Below, piece by piece: positions 26,238-34,957 of a stretch of DNA of 64,000 nucleotides. Source of the stretch: Flavobacteriales bacterium. Lineage in GTDB: Bacteria; Bacteroidota; Bacteroidia; Flavobacteriales; UBA1820. The notes beneath the pieces are model-generated. The model was not told the DNA's origin, did not search any database, and saw only the letters and a program-made list of their open reading frames with translations. Position numbers and translations under genes: made by a program. Within the stretch, counting starts at the first letter, position 1. Each line of letters starts with the position of its first letter. The stretch is taken from positions 62,001 through 126,000 of the forward strand of contig QALN01000011.1 in assembly GCA_003150615.1 (NCBI GenBank), read 5' to 3'.

Positions 26238-27926
26238 TTAACGCACCAGTTTCTTGTAACGTATACGTGTGGGAGTGGTATCGCCGAGACGCTTTTTTTT
26301 GTTTTCCTCGTATTCGGAGAACGAGCCTTCGAAAAAATAAACCTGGGAGTCGCCTTCGAAAGCAAGTATGTGCGTGCATACGCGGTCGAGGAACCAACGG
26401 TCATGCGATATTATCACGGCGCAACCTGCGAAGTTGTCCAGCCCCTCTTCGAGCGCACGCAGGGTATTTACGTCCAAATCGTTGGTAGGCTCGTCGAGCA
26501 GCAGGACGTTTCCTTCTTCCTTGAGCGTTATGGCCAGATGAAGCCGGTTGCGTTCGCCTCCGGACATTTCGCCCACGAGTTTGTTCTGTTCCGTGCCGGA
26601 AAAATTGAACCGCGAGAGGTATGCGCGCGAGTTGACCTGTCTTCCTCCCATCATTACCAGTTCCTGTCCGCCTGAAAAGTTCTCCCAGATACTCTTTTTG
26701 GGGTCGAGTCCGGAGTGCGTTTGGTCCACGTAGCCTATTTTTACCGTTTCGCCTACTTCAAATGTGCCTCCGTCGGGTTGTTCCTGTCCCATTATCATCT
26801 TGAAAATGGTGGTCTTACCTGCGCCGTTGGGGCCGATTATGCCTACGATGCCGTTTTGCGGCAGACGGAAGTTGAGGTCGTCGTACAGCAGTTTATCTCC
26901 GAACGCTTTCGACACGTGCATAGCTTCGATGACGTTGGTTCCGAGCCTTGGGCCGTTCGGGATGTATATTTCTAGTTTTTCTTCTTTTTCCTTCTGGTCT
27001 TCGTTCAAAAGGCGTTCGTATGAAGATAACCGCGCTTTCGATTTGGCCTGGCGGCCTTTTGGGTTTTGCCGTACCCAGTCGAGTTCCCTTTGCAATGTTT
27101 TGGCGCGTTTGGAAGCCTGTTTTTCCTCCTTTGCCAGACGCTGCATCTTCTGGTCGAGCCATGAGGAATAATTTCCTTTCCAAGGAATGCCTTCTCCACG
27201 GTCGAGTTCGAGGATCCATCCGGCTACGTTGTCAAGGAAATACCTGTCGTGCGTGACCGCGATGACGGTGCCCTTGTATTGGCGCAGATGTTCTTCAAGC
27301 CATAGTATACTTTCGGCATCCAGATGGTTGGTGGGCTCGTCCAGCAACAGCACGTCGGGTTCCTGAAGCAAAAGGCGGCACAGGGCAACGCGGCGGCGTT
27401 CCCCTCCCGAAAGCGTCGATACGGGTGTTTCCGGAGCGGGTGTGCGCAAAGCATCCATCGCTATGTTGAGTTTGGTATCCAGTTCCCATGCGTTTTTGGC
27501 GTCTATTTCGTCCTGGAGTTCACCCTGGCGGCGCATCAGTTCATCCATTTTGTCAGGATCGGAATACACCTCTTCCAGACCGAACTGTTCGTTTATCCTG
27601 TTGTATTCGTCCAGTATGGCCACAGTATCGGCAACGCCTTCCTTTACTATATCGAGTACCGTTTTGTCGGGGTCCAGTTGCGGGTCCTGAGGCAGGTAAC
27701 CGACGGAATATCCGGGAGAGAACACCACGTCGCCCTGGTATTCCTTTTCGATACCGGCGATTATTTTGAGAAGGGTGGATTTACCGGCTCCGTTCAGACC
27801 GAGTATGCCTATTTTAGCTCCGTAGAAAAAACTGAGGTAGATGTCCTTGAGGACTGTTTTGTTCGTCCTGGAATATGTCTTGGTCACTCCGGTCATGGAA
27901 AAAATGACCTTGTTATCGTCTGCCAT
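26238..27926 (-). CDS. ettA: ABC-F ATPase, energy-dependent translational throttle EttA
   Basis: 562 residues, no membrane segments. Two ABC domains: Walker A GLNGAGKST (about 42-50) and GPNGAGKTT (about 355-363); signatures LSGGERRRVAL and MSGGERNRLHL; Walker B LLLDEPTNHLDAES and LLLDEPTNDLDVNT. The arm region after the first Walker A and the linker (ASKRAKTLQRELDWVRQNPKGRQAKSK) match EttA. EttA binds the ribosomal E site and gates entry into elongation by ADP/ATP ratio. It has a proximal TATATTTG box (27961-27968) and, further upstream, three tandem promoter-bearing repeats. Confidence 0.94.
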   Translation of the reverse strand: MADDNKVIFSMTGVTKTYSRTNKTVLKDIYLSFFYGAKIGILGLNGAGKSTLLKIIAGIEKEYQGDVVFSPGYSVGYLPQDPQLDPDKTVLDIVKEGVADTVAILDEYNRINEQFGLEEVYSDPDKMDELMRRQGELQDEIDAKNAWELDTKLNIAMDALRTPAPETPVSTLSGGERRRVALCRLLLQEPDVLLLDEPTNHLDAESILWLEEHLRQYKGTVIAVTHDRYFLDNVAGWILELDRGEGIPWKGNYSSWLDQKMQRLAKEEKQASKRAKTLQRELDWVRQNPKGRQAKSKARLSSYERLLNEDQKEKEEKLEIYIPNGPRLGTNVIEAMHVSKAFGDKLLYDDLNFRLPQNGIVGIIGPNGAGKTTIFKMIMGQEQPDGGTFEVGETVKIGYVDQTHSGLDPKKSIWENFSGGQELVMMGGRQVNSRAYLSRFNFSGTEQNKLVGEMSGGERNRLHLAITLKEEGNVLLLDEPTNDLDVNTLRALEEGLDNFAGCAVIISHDRWFLDRVCTHILAFEGDSQVYFFEGSFSEYEENKKKRLGDTTPTRIRYKKLVR

Positions 27927-27960
27927 GATTTTTATATGCGGTTTTTGTTAATAATCGCTA

Positions 27961-27968
27961 CAAATATA
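27961..27968 (-). promoter_or_regulatory. Proximal -7 box of ettA
   Basis: TATATTTG on the minus strand, 35 bases before the start codon, with TTTCGGTTTGCA just upstream, similar to the sequence preceding the box in the nearby repeats. Confidence 0.6.
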
Positions 27969-28044
27969 ATGCAAACCGAAAGCATGGCGAAGGGAAAACG
28001 GAGTTTTCGCCGGAGCCATGCGTAAGGTTGTGCCTGTGTTGTGC

Positions 28045-28247
28045 AAATATAGCGAAAGCCGAATGCAGAACTCAAGTTTACTTGAAGTTATGCTAAGGCG
28101 CATCCTATATTATCAAAATATAGCGAAAGCCGAATGCAGAACTCAAGTTTACTTGAAGTTATGCTAAGGCGCATCCTATATTATCAAAATATAGCGAAAG
28201 CCGAATGCAGAACTCAAGTTTACTTGAAGTTATGCTATATTATGTAA
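28045..28247 (-). repeat. Three tandem copies of a 71-bp promoter-bearing repeat
   Basis: Units begin at 28045, 28116 and 28187 (exact period 71). The first two are complete and near identical; the third lacks about 12 bases (AAGGCGCATCCT). Each contains a hairpin AACTCAAG-TTTA-CTTGAAGTT. In the minus orientation each ends in TTCGGCTTTCGCTATATTT. Only the ettA-proximal copy reads exactly TATATTTG, while the inner junctions have one extra T. A fourth, diverged copy is at 63774-63850 upstream of another minus-strand gene. Confidence 0.85.
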
Positions 28248-28361
28248 ATATCGGAAAAGCCACCGTCACGGCTAAAATGTATGGAATGCCGCGGGTAAAC
28301 AAAAAAGGCATGGGTGTTTTCGGGTGTTGTGTGGTATTGGGGAGGTTTGCAGAATTGTCTG

Positions 28362-28905
28362 TTATTCGAGTTTTTTTGTCACATATGCTTCTTTTTTCGT
28401 TTTCAGGATGTCCTGTATGTGGGAATTGGCCAGTGCCAGCCGGCATGAATCCGTTTCGAGTATACGTGTGAAGATGAGTATGCTGTTGTCGGATGCCCAT
28501 CGTGCGGTTTCCCTGATATCGTATCCTGTGCCTGCTGCGTTGCGTTCGCGCCTGAAGACGTGCGATGAATACGGGCCGTACTTGTATTTTAATGCATGCA
28601 GTGTTCCGTCTCCTGGGTCGTTGTAGTTTACGATTATTACCGCTAGGCGGTTTTTGTGGAAACAGCAGTTCAGGGTTGCCAGACGCCCGTCGTCGGTATT
28701 CCTGGTTATGTCGTAGATGTCCATGCCGTCGAGGGTTATGTTTTCGTGGATAAGTTCCGATGTGTTCCTGACGCACAGCGGGTTTTTGGACAGGAATTTA
28801 GCTTCGTTCGTCATGAGCTTTATGCCGAAGACGGACGGATTTTTTTGAAAATGCGTGCGATGGCGTCAAAAGAGCCAATAGTATGAAAAAAGCGGCCTTT
28901 TTCAT
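28362..28905 (-). pseudogene. Secreted protein gene split by a frameshift at an A7 tract
   Basis: The main open frame is 28362-28814 (150 residues, MTNEAKFLSK..., with DIYDITRNTDDGRLATLNC and a conserved-looking VIIVNYND segment). A classic signal peptide, MKKAAFFILLALLTPSHA, starts at ATG 28905 in another frame and stops after 35 codons at 28798. The two frames join perfectly if the A7 run (T7 at 28840-28846 on the plus strand) is shortened by one. The gene therefore encodes a 180-residue exported protein that is either inactivated, phase-variable, or affected by a homopolymer error in the assembly. A -7 box TATTTTTG lies at 28940-28947. No family recognised. Confidence 0.7.
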
Positions 28906-28939
28906 GATAAATAATTTTGTTGAAACATGTACAATACCG

Positions 28940-28947
28940 CAAAAATA
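28940..28947 (-). promoter_or_regulatory. -7 box of the frameshifted secreted-protein gene
   Basis: TATTTTTG on the minus strand, 34 bases before the signal-peptide ATG. It supports 28905 as the true start. Confidence 0.45.
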
Positions 28948-29148
28948 AGAAAATATTCGATTATCATATATGATAACTAATATTTTGTAATATTATATAC
29001 TTATATTTTTATCCGCCTCTCTTCCGGTGGGTTATAGGCCGGCAGGGAGATTGAGGTTTAGCATAAAATCAACAGGAAACTTCGGTTTGTTTTATCCGTT
29101 GCATGGGAAAAAGCGATATGACGCCGGGCGGAGTTGCGTTGTCCGGGT

Positions 29149-30876
29149 TTAAAGAATAAATACGCCTTCAAAAACGGACGTGTTTCCTGCGTTATCCTCG
29201 ACTTCCAGCCTGAAGACATGGCGGCCTTTGGACAAGCCTTCGCGCGAGGTATCCAGCGATATTTCATTCTTTTTGTATTCGTATTCGCAGAGTATCCATT
29301 TTCCGTCCACGTAGCCTTTGAACGATTTTATCCCGGACTGGCCGTCCGATATATACATTTTCAGCACGCGGCCTGGCAATCTCTGTCCTTCTTTCCACGC
29401 TCCGCGGGTTATTTTGGGCGGAATGTCGTCCTGAGCCAGCGTGAAAGTTCCGAAAGACGTCGTATTAAGGTAAATCCGTCCGTCCTTTACATATCCGCCG
29501 AGGAATGAGTAGCGCGTATGTCCGTCGCGTGTGCGGTACGGGCGCGCTATCTTTGTCTTTGCAAGGTTTCCGGCTGGAATGCCGCTTATGTCGAAACTGA
29601 TGGTAAACGGCGACAAAGCGGCCGCATGCGGTCCGTCCAGCCGGAAGGTCAGGGAATCCGTGCGCTCGAAGTTCACGTACATGTTTTTACGGAACGTGTT
29701 TGCCGGGAAGTCGGCGGTAAATCTGCCGAATATTATCTTGTTCGGTCTGTCAGCCCTGAAGTACATGGCCCCGTTTTCCGTATCGCAGCCGGCACCGGGG
29801 TTTTCGCCTCCGTATGTATTGGTCTCGGGCGTGCCTATTATCGAAAATCGGCGTTCGGATATGTTGCCTGCCAGATCGGACACTTCTATGCGTATGTCGT
29901 ACTGGTGTCCTTCGCCGATGTCCAGCACTGCCGGCACGAGGCATTGGCGGTCGTAGATGTCCAATTCGTTATACGGTTCGACGTAGCATTTTACGAGCCT
30001 TTTCCCTGTGCGCCGGTAGTAATCGTACAATATATGGTCGTTTATCTGTCTTGTCCGGGGAAAATCGAACTCGTTCATTTTCATTCCGTATGCTTTTACG
30101 CCTCCTACATACATGTTTATAGAATAGACACCGTTCTTGTTTGGCGCATCGTCCATGGTATCGTAAGCGTCCACCAGTACGACGGTTTTGCCGAATGCGC
30201 GTATAAGAGCGTTTGAAGAGCCTTTCTGGTAAACGACCCGCCGCGGTGCCGATGCCATCTCCAGTGTGTCCATGCCGTCCGTGTTCATTATGTAAACCCC
30301 GTTTATGGTGGGAGGGCGGTGGTCGTCGACATCGAATCCGAAAAGAAGTGGGTTCATCGGCCGGTTATCTTCCGTGCGCCGTATTTCAAAATGCAGGTGA
30401 GGCCCTTCGGAGGAACCCGTATTTCCGGAATAGGCTATAAGCTCGCCTCTTTTTACAGGTATCAGGTCCGGGGAAAATTCTATGTCCGCCGTGAAACTTT
30501 CTTCGGCGTACTGACGTTTGCGAACCAGGGAATCTATGGAGGGAGCGAAGCGGTCGAGATGTCCGTACACCGTGGTGTAGCCGTTAGGGTGCTCCACGTA
30601 CAGCGCTTTGCCGTAACCGCCGATGCTTACGCTCGCCCTTTTTATGAAACCGTCGGCCGGAGCGTGTATTTCCTTGCCGGTGACGAATTGTGTTTTGAAG
30701 TCCACCCCTGAGTGGAAGTGGTTGGAGCGCAATTCGGCAAATCCTCCGGCCAGAACCCTTTTGTGCGACATGGGCGGGTCGAAGTATCCGCGCGGTACTT
30801 CCGGGGGTATCTGGGAATATGAATGCGTGATTGCGGAAAATACAAGCAAAGCGGTATAAAACAGCCTTTTCATCAT
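29149..30876 (-). CDS. M23-family (LytM) metallopeptidase, exported
   Basis: About 575 residues from ATG 30876 (30873 also possible). Signal peptide ends near SYSQ. The N-terminal LytM domain (about 20-190) has the zinc motif HSGVDFKTQ, GKALYVEHPNGYTTVYGHLD and the final HLHFEIR, so the catalytic set H-D-H-H is complete. The remaining about 350 residues are beta-rich immunoglobulin-like domains (YDIRIEVSDLAGNISERRF; LEVEDNAGNTSVF). It cleaves peptidoglycan cross-links in the periplasm. The gene diverges from the NlpC/P60 operon, which suggests a joint role in cell-wall turnover. A TATATTTG box lies at 30915-30922. Confidence 0.92.
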   Translation of the reverse strand: MMKRLFYTALLVFSAITHSYSQIPPEVPRGYFDPPMSHKRVLAGGFAELRSNHFHSGVDFKTQFVTGKEIHAPADGFIKRASVSIGGYGKALYVEHPNGYTTVYGHLDRFAPSIDSLVRKRQYAEESFTADIEFSPDLIPVKRGELIAYSGNTGSSEGPHLHFEIRRTEDNRPMNPLLFGFDVDDHRPPTINGVYIMNTDGMDTLEMASAPRRVVYQKGSSNALIRAFGKTVVLVDAYDTMDDAPNKNGVYSINMYVGGVKAYGMKMNEFDFPRTRQINDHILYDYYRRTGKRLVKCYVEPYNELDIYDRQCLVPAVLDIGEGHQYDIRIEVSDLAGNISERRFSIIGTPETNTYGGENPGAGCDTENGAMYFRADRPNKIIFGRFTADFPANTFRKNMYVNFERTDSLTFRLDGPHAAALSPFTISFDISGIPAGNLAKTKIARPYRTRDGHTRYSFLGGYVKDGRIYLNTTSFGTFTLAQDDIPPKITRGAWKEGQRLPGRVLKMYISDGQSGIKSFKGYVDGKWILCEYEYKKNEISLDTSREGLSKGRHVFRLEVEDNAGNTSVFEGVFIL

Positions 30877-30914
30877 CTTTACCGTCGAGTGTGTTGAAGA
30901 TTCCATACGGAAAA

Positions 30915-30922
30915 CAAATATA
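30915..30922 (-). promoter_or_regulatory. -7 box of the M23 peptidase gene
   Basis: TATATTTG on the minus strand about 39 bases before ATG 30876. It excludes the longer start at 30927. Confidence 0.5.
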
Positions 30923-30948
30923 CGCATTAAAATTGTGCCGCCATAAAA

Positions 30949-30979
30949 TTGGTAAGTTCAAAATGACTGCTTATATTTG
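30949..30979 (+). promoter_or_regulatory. Promoter of the peptidoglycan-peptide operon
   Basis: TTG (30949-30951), 20-base spacer, TATATTTG (30972-30979). Transcription would begin near 30985, giving a leader of about 65-75 bases to the ATG at 31052 or 31061. Confidence 0.7.
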
Positions 30980-31051
30980 CTAATCATTAATTTCCGCGCC
31001 TTTTTACAGGCATTTACACAACATATAATTATCATTAAAAAACATACGAGT

Positions 31052-32242
31052 ATGACTGTGATGAAAAGGATACTGCTACCGGTTTTCGTGGCGGCATCTG
31101 TAGCTTTGGCCGGGCAGGACCTTGCCCCCGTTATAAAGTCGGTACAGGAGAAATACGCTCCGGACAAGCGCACGGCGCTTTTTTCCGTCGAGGCTATAAA
31201 AACAAACGGCCCGGTAGTGCTCAACGGGGAGACCAATATCCCTCAGGCAAAAGCCGAACTGTTGGAAAAAGCCGCGAAAAGCGATGTCGAAATGATAGAC
31301 GCTATCAATGTGCTGCCCGATGAAAAAGGACTGGAAGGCAAGACCTACGGCGTGGTGAGCATATCGGTGGCCACATTGCGTTACGGTCCTTCGTATGCTT
31401 CGGAACAGGCTTCTCAGCTGCTTATGGGTACGCCTGTGAGGATACTGAAAAAGTCCGGGTGGTATCTTGTTCAGACGCCTGAAAATTATATAGCATGGGT
31501 GTCCGCAAGCGGCATAACGCCGATGACCAAACAGCAGTACAATGAATACGTTTCGGCTAAAAAGGTGATATATCTTCCCGAATATGGTTTTGCGTATTCC
31601 AAACCTGACGTGAAGTCCGAAAGGGTTTCGGACGTAGTGGCAGGCAATATGTTCAAATACGAAGGGACGAAAGGTAAGTTCGCTAAAGTATCGTTTGCCG
31701 ACGGCCGTGAGGCTTATATCCCAAAAAGCGAAGTGACCGACTTCTCCGCCTGGGCCAAAAATACCCGTCCTACGGAGGAAAGCATCATAAAAACGGCATA
31801 CAGGTTTATGGGGGTTCCGTACCTTTGGGCAGGGACATCTTCCAAGATGTTGGATTGCAGCGGTTTTTCCAAAACGGTCTATCTCCTCAACGGTCTTATC
31901 CTGGCACGCGACGCATCGCAGCAATGCCTGACCGGCCAGAACATAGACGTGAGCGAAGGCTATAAGAACCTCCGTCCCGGCGATTTGGTCTTTTTCGGCA
32001 ACCGCAAGGCCGACGGCTCTCCTAACAGGGTATGGCACGTTGGCATATACGTTGGCGACGGCATTTTTATCCACGAGGCCGGTAAGGTGCATCTTACCAG
32101 TTTCAACCCGGAACATAAGGATATCTATTCCAAATACTACGTGGATATTCTGGTGCGCGCTACCCGCATAATAGGCACCGAGGATAAGGGAATGGGTGTC
32201 ACTTCGGTTGAAAACAACCCTTATTTCGCATTGCAGCAGTAA
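31052..32242 (+). CDS. NlpC/P60 gamma-D-glutamyl-L-diamino-acid endopeptidase with SH3 domains (YkfC-like)
   Basis: About 396 residues (start 31052 or 31061; the frame is open to 30977 but the promoter lies there). Signal peptide MKRILLPVFVAASVALA. Two SH3b domains follow (about 100-170, VATLRYGPSYASEQASQLL; and about 180-240, GFAYSKPDVKSERVSDVVAG). The C-terminal NlpC/P60 domain has catalytic Cys in KMLDCSGFSKTVY, His in VWHVGIYVGDG, and a third polar residue after it. It matches the YkfC type known from Bacteroides, which releases L-Ala-D-Glu from murein tripeptide. The epimerase gene follows by 37 bases. Located in the periplasm. Confidence 0.92.
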   Translation: MTVMKRILLPVFVAASVALAGQDLAPVIKSVQEKYAPDKRTALFSVEAIKTNGPVVLNGETNIPQAKAELLEKAAKSDVEMIDAINVLPDEKGLEGKTYGVVSISVATLRYGPSYASEQASQLLMGTPVRILKKSGWYLVQTPENYIAWVSASGITPMTKQQYNEYVSAKKVIYLPEYGFAYSKPDVKSERVSDVVAGNMFKYEGTKGKFAKVSFADGREAYIPKSEVTDFSAWAKNTRPTEESIIKTAYRFMGVPYLWAGTSSKMLDCSGFSKTVYLLNGLILARDASQQCLTGQNIDVSEGYKNLRPGDLVFFGNRKADGSPNRVWHVGIYVGDGIFIHEAGKVHLTSFNPEHKDIYSKYYVDILVRATRIIGTEDKGMGVTSVENNPYFALQQ

Positions 32243-32279
32243 ACGATAAATTCAAAAACATAAAACATAGATTACTACG

Positions 32280-33449
32280 ATGGATACAAACAGAAGGGAT
32301 TTCCTTAAAAAAGCAGCATTGGTAACAGGTGCCGGGATACTGGCTACGGCGGCATCGCCCGCACTGGCTTCGGTGGTAAGCCCGTCGAAAGCCCCGGCCA
32401 TAAAAAAAGGAGGAAGCAAAAAGATGAAACTCACATACAAACCGTTCGAGACCAAATTCATACATGCTTTCGGCGTATCCGGTTCGACCCGCAGCTTCAC
32501 TCCTCTGGTGCTGGTGCAGATAGAATACGACGGAATAATAGGCTATGGCGAAGCCGTAATGCCCCCTTATCTTGGCGAATCGCAGGCTTCAGTGCTCGAA
32601 TTCCTCAAGAAAGTCAACCTCGAACAGTTCTCCAATCCTTTCGAACTTGACGACATCCTCACATATGTGGATGGCATAGCTGCATATAACGCCGCAGCGA
32701 AGGCTTCGATAGACATAGCTCTCCACGATCTTGTGGGCAAGATGCTCGGCGCGAAATGGTGCGACATTTGGGGCTATACGGCATCAAAGGCCCCTTCAAC
32801 TTCATATACCATAGGCATAGACACTCCTGAGGTCGTGCGCCAGAAAACACGCGAGGCCGCCCCGTACAGCATCATAAAGGTGAAACTCGGAGGCCCGGAG
32901 GATAAGAAACTCGTCGAGACCATACGTGAAATAGAGCCGACAAAGCCGCTTTGCGTGGACGCCAACCAGGGTTGGAAAGATAAAAGTTACGCTCTGGATA
33001 TGATATACTGGTGCAAGGAAAACGGTTTCATATTCGTAGAACAGCCTATCGGCAAGTACAATCTCGACGACATGGCGTGGATAACCGAGCGCAGCCCGCT
33101 GCCTACCGTAGCCGACGAGTCGTGCCAGAGGCTTTCCGACGTTGCCAAACTCCAGGGTGCGTTCAGCGCGATAAACATAAAACTGATGAAATGTACCGGC
33201 CTTCGCGAGGCTCATAAAATGGTCGATCTGGCCCGTGCGCTCGGCATGAAGATAATGCTCGGATGCATGAGCGGAGAGACTTCCGTGGCGATATCCGCGG
33301 CGGCCCAGCTTTCCCCGGCCATAGACTGGGCCGACTTGGATGGCAACCTGCTCATCAACAACGACCCGTTCGAGGGTATGAAGATAGTAAACGGCAAGAT
33401 AACTTTGGCCGATTACCCCGGCGTAGGCGCTGTCCCCAGAAAAAAATAA
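32280..33449 (+). CDS. Dipeptide epimerase (L-Ala-D/L-Glu epimerase), enolase superfamily
   Basis: 389 residues. Twin-arginine type N-terminus NRRDFLKKAALVTGAG, so export in folded form is likely. The enolase-superfamily fold shows the catalytic and metal set: KVKLGG (Lys base), CVDANQGW (Asp), FVEQPI (Glu), VADESCQ (Asp) and INIKLMKCTG (opposite Lys). It epimerises L-Ala-D-Glu to L-Ala-L-Glu so that the peptide can be hydrolysed. It sits between the YkfC-like endopeptidase that produces this dipeptide and a transglutaminase-like lipoprotein. The exported form is notable because E. coli YcjG is cytoplasmic. Substrate is inferred from context and motifs. Confidence 0.9.
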   Translation: MDTNRRDFLKKAALVTGAGILATAASPALASVVSPSKAPAIKKGGSKKMKLTYKPFETKFIHAFGVSGSTRSFTPLVLVQIEYDGIIGYGEAVMPPYLGESQASVLEFLKKVNLEQFSNPFELDDILTYVDGIAAYNAAAKASIDIALHDLVGKMLGAKWCDIWGYTASKAPSTSYTIGIDTPEVVRQKTREAAPYSIIKVKLGGPEDKKLVETIREIEPTKPLCVDANQGWKDKSYALDMIYWCKENGFIFVEQPIGKYNLDDMAWITERSPLPTVADESCQRLSDVAKLQGAFSAINIKLMKCTGLREAHKMVDLARALGMKIMLGCMSGETSVAISAAAQLSPAIDWADLDGNLLINNDPFEGMKIVNGKITLADYPGVGAVPRKK

Positions 33450-33469
33450 CCCATAACCCCGATACCGAT

Positions 33470-34897
33470 ATGAATAAATATGCAATAGCAATAGCGGCCC
33501 TCGGAGCTTTCGCAGCCTCGTGTTCTCCCGGAAAGACGCAGCTTACACCTTCGCAGGCGGTTGACGCCCAAACGGCGGCAGGCAATTATGCCCGTGCGGA
33601 ATCCATGCTCGACTCCCTTATTGCCGATGCCGGCGATGATTTTACAAAGGCTTATGTCTTTATCCATAAAAAGGATTCGCTGTACAAACTCCGCAGCGAT
33701 TTCCGCCGTACAAAGGATGAGGTCGTATCTTACGTCGAACGTTACTATGGCGACAGCTCTCTTGTCAAGGTAAAGCAATGGATAGAGAACGGCGTGCTCG
33801 AATACCGGGTTATAGACGGTGACACTCTCTTTTTCCGCAATGCTGCGCCTAACGTGTTCCGAGTGGACAAAGAAGCCATAGCTCGCGCTTATGCAGGCAA
33901 TGACGGCGGCCGCGCACAGGATTCGGTACTCAATGTAAATCTTCCGGCCATACTGTCCGCTCCTAGCGGGCAGATAGCCGACCCTAAGACCATGAAAGTA
34001 CGCCACCGCATAACCGTCAAGGCCGATGTTGTCCCTGCCGGAGACACCCTGCGCGTGTGGATACCCATACCGCGTTCCGATGTGCCGCGTCAGACCGATA
34101 TAGAAATTCTTGCCACATCGGATTCGGCTATCGTGTCTCCTCTCGAATACTGCCACCATAGTGCATATATGGAAAAAGTGGCCGAAGCCGGAAAACCGAC
34201 GGAATTTTTCGTGGAATACAAATACACGTCATGGGGGCAGCATTTCGATCTCGAAGGTGTGGAGATAGCTCCTTACGATACCACGTCGGCGCTTTATAAG
34301 GAATATACCGCCGTGCGTGCGCCGCACCTGCTCCAGAGCGAATATATGTGCGTATTGGCCAAAGAGATAGTCGGCAACGAGACAAATCCGTATATGAAAG
34401 TCAGAAAGATATTCGACTATGTTAAACAATATCCCTGGGCATCGGCGCTTAATTATTCGCTCATAAAGGACATACCGCAGTACGTGGTAGACAACAAGAA
34501 AGGCGACTGCGGCCAGGTGGCATTGCTCCTGATAAATCTTGCCCGCGCATCAGGCGTGCCTGCGCGTTGGCAGAGCGGTCTTATGATGCACCCCAAATCG
34601 TTTAACATGCATGATTGGGCCGAGGTATACTACGAAGGTATAGGCTGGGTTCCGGTGGATGTTTCGTTTGGCCGCAATAAGGTTCTTACCAACAAGGGCG
34701 GGGCGCAGTTCTTCGACAGCGGGATAGACTCGTGGCGTATGATAGCCAACAACGGTTATACATGCGGTTTTTATCCGGCTAAAAAATACCCCTCGAGCGA
34801 TACCGTGGATTTCCAGGCCGGTGAGGTGGAAACGTCCGATGGCAACCTTTTCTACGACAAATGGTCGTGGAACGTGGACATAGATTATATGAACTGA
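33470..34897 (+). CDS. Transglutaminase-like lipoprotein, probably a peptidoglycan-peptide hydrolase
   Basis: 475 residues from ATG 33470; the longer frame to 33263 overlaps the epimerase gene and lacks a signal peptide. Lipobox FAASC at about 14-18. The N-terminal half is helical and then beta-rich (RHRITVKADVVPAGDTLRVWIPIP). The transglutaminase core has Cys in KKGDCGQVALLLINLARASG (about 345), His in NMHDWAEVYY, and Asp in VPVDVSFG, so the triad is complete. It is the third gene of the NlpC/P60-epimerase operon, so a protease-like role on murein peptides is likely. The exact reaction is unknown. Confidence 0.85.
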   Translation: MNKYAIAIAALGAFAASCSPGKTQLTPSQAVDAQTAAGNYARAESMLDSLIADAGDDFTKAYVFIHKKDSLYKLRSDFRRTKDEVVSYVERYYGDSSLVKVKQWIENGVLEYRVIDGDTLFFRNAAPNVFRVDKEAIARAYAGNDGGRAQDSVLNVNLPAILSAPSGQIADPKTMKVRHRITVKADVVPAGDTLRVWIPIPRSDVPRQTDIEILATSDSAIVSPLEYCHHSAYMEKVAEAGKPTEFFVEYKYTSWGQHFDLEGVEIAPYDTTSALYKEYTAVRAPHLLQSEYMCVLAKEIVGNETNPYMKVRKIFDYVKQYPWASALNYSLIKDIPQYVVDNKKGDCGQVALLLINLARASGVPARWQSGLMMHPKSFNMHDWAEVYYEGIGWVPVDVSFGRNKVLTNKGGAQFFDSGIDSWRMIANNGYTCGFYPAKKYPSSDTVDFQAGEVETSDGNLFYDKWSWNVDIDYMN

Positions 34898-34957
34898 ACG
34901 CGATAATTGCGGGAAAAATACATAGACAAAAGGATATACAACAATTTAAAAGAAAAA

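Noticed and set aside
28045-28247. CRISPR-like periodic repeats
   Set aside because: The units are contiguous 71-bp tandem copies with no unique spacers, and no cas genes are near.
28205-28471. 88-codon plus-strand ORF after the tandem repeats
   Set aside because: It begins inside a repeat unit, overlaps the frameshifted secreted-protein gene, and shows no domain.
30977-31051. Longer N-terminus for the NlpC/P60 gene
   Set aside because: The extension begins inside the promoter box and hides an otherwise perfect signal peptide.
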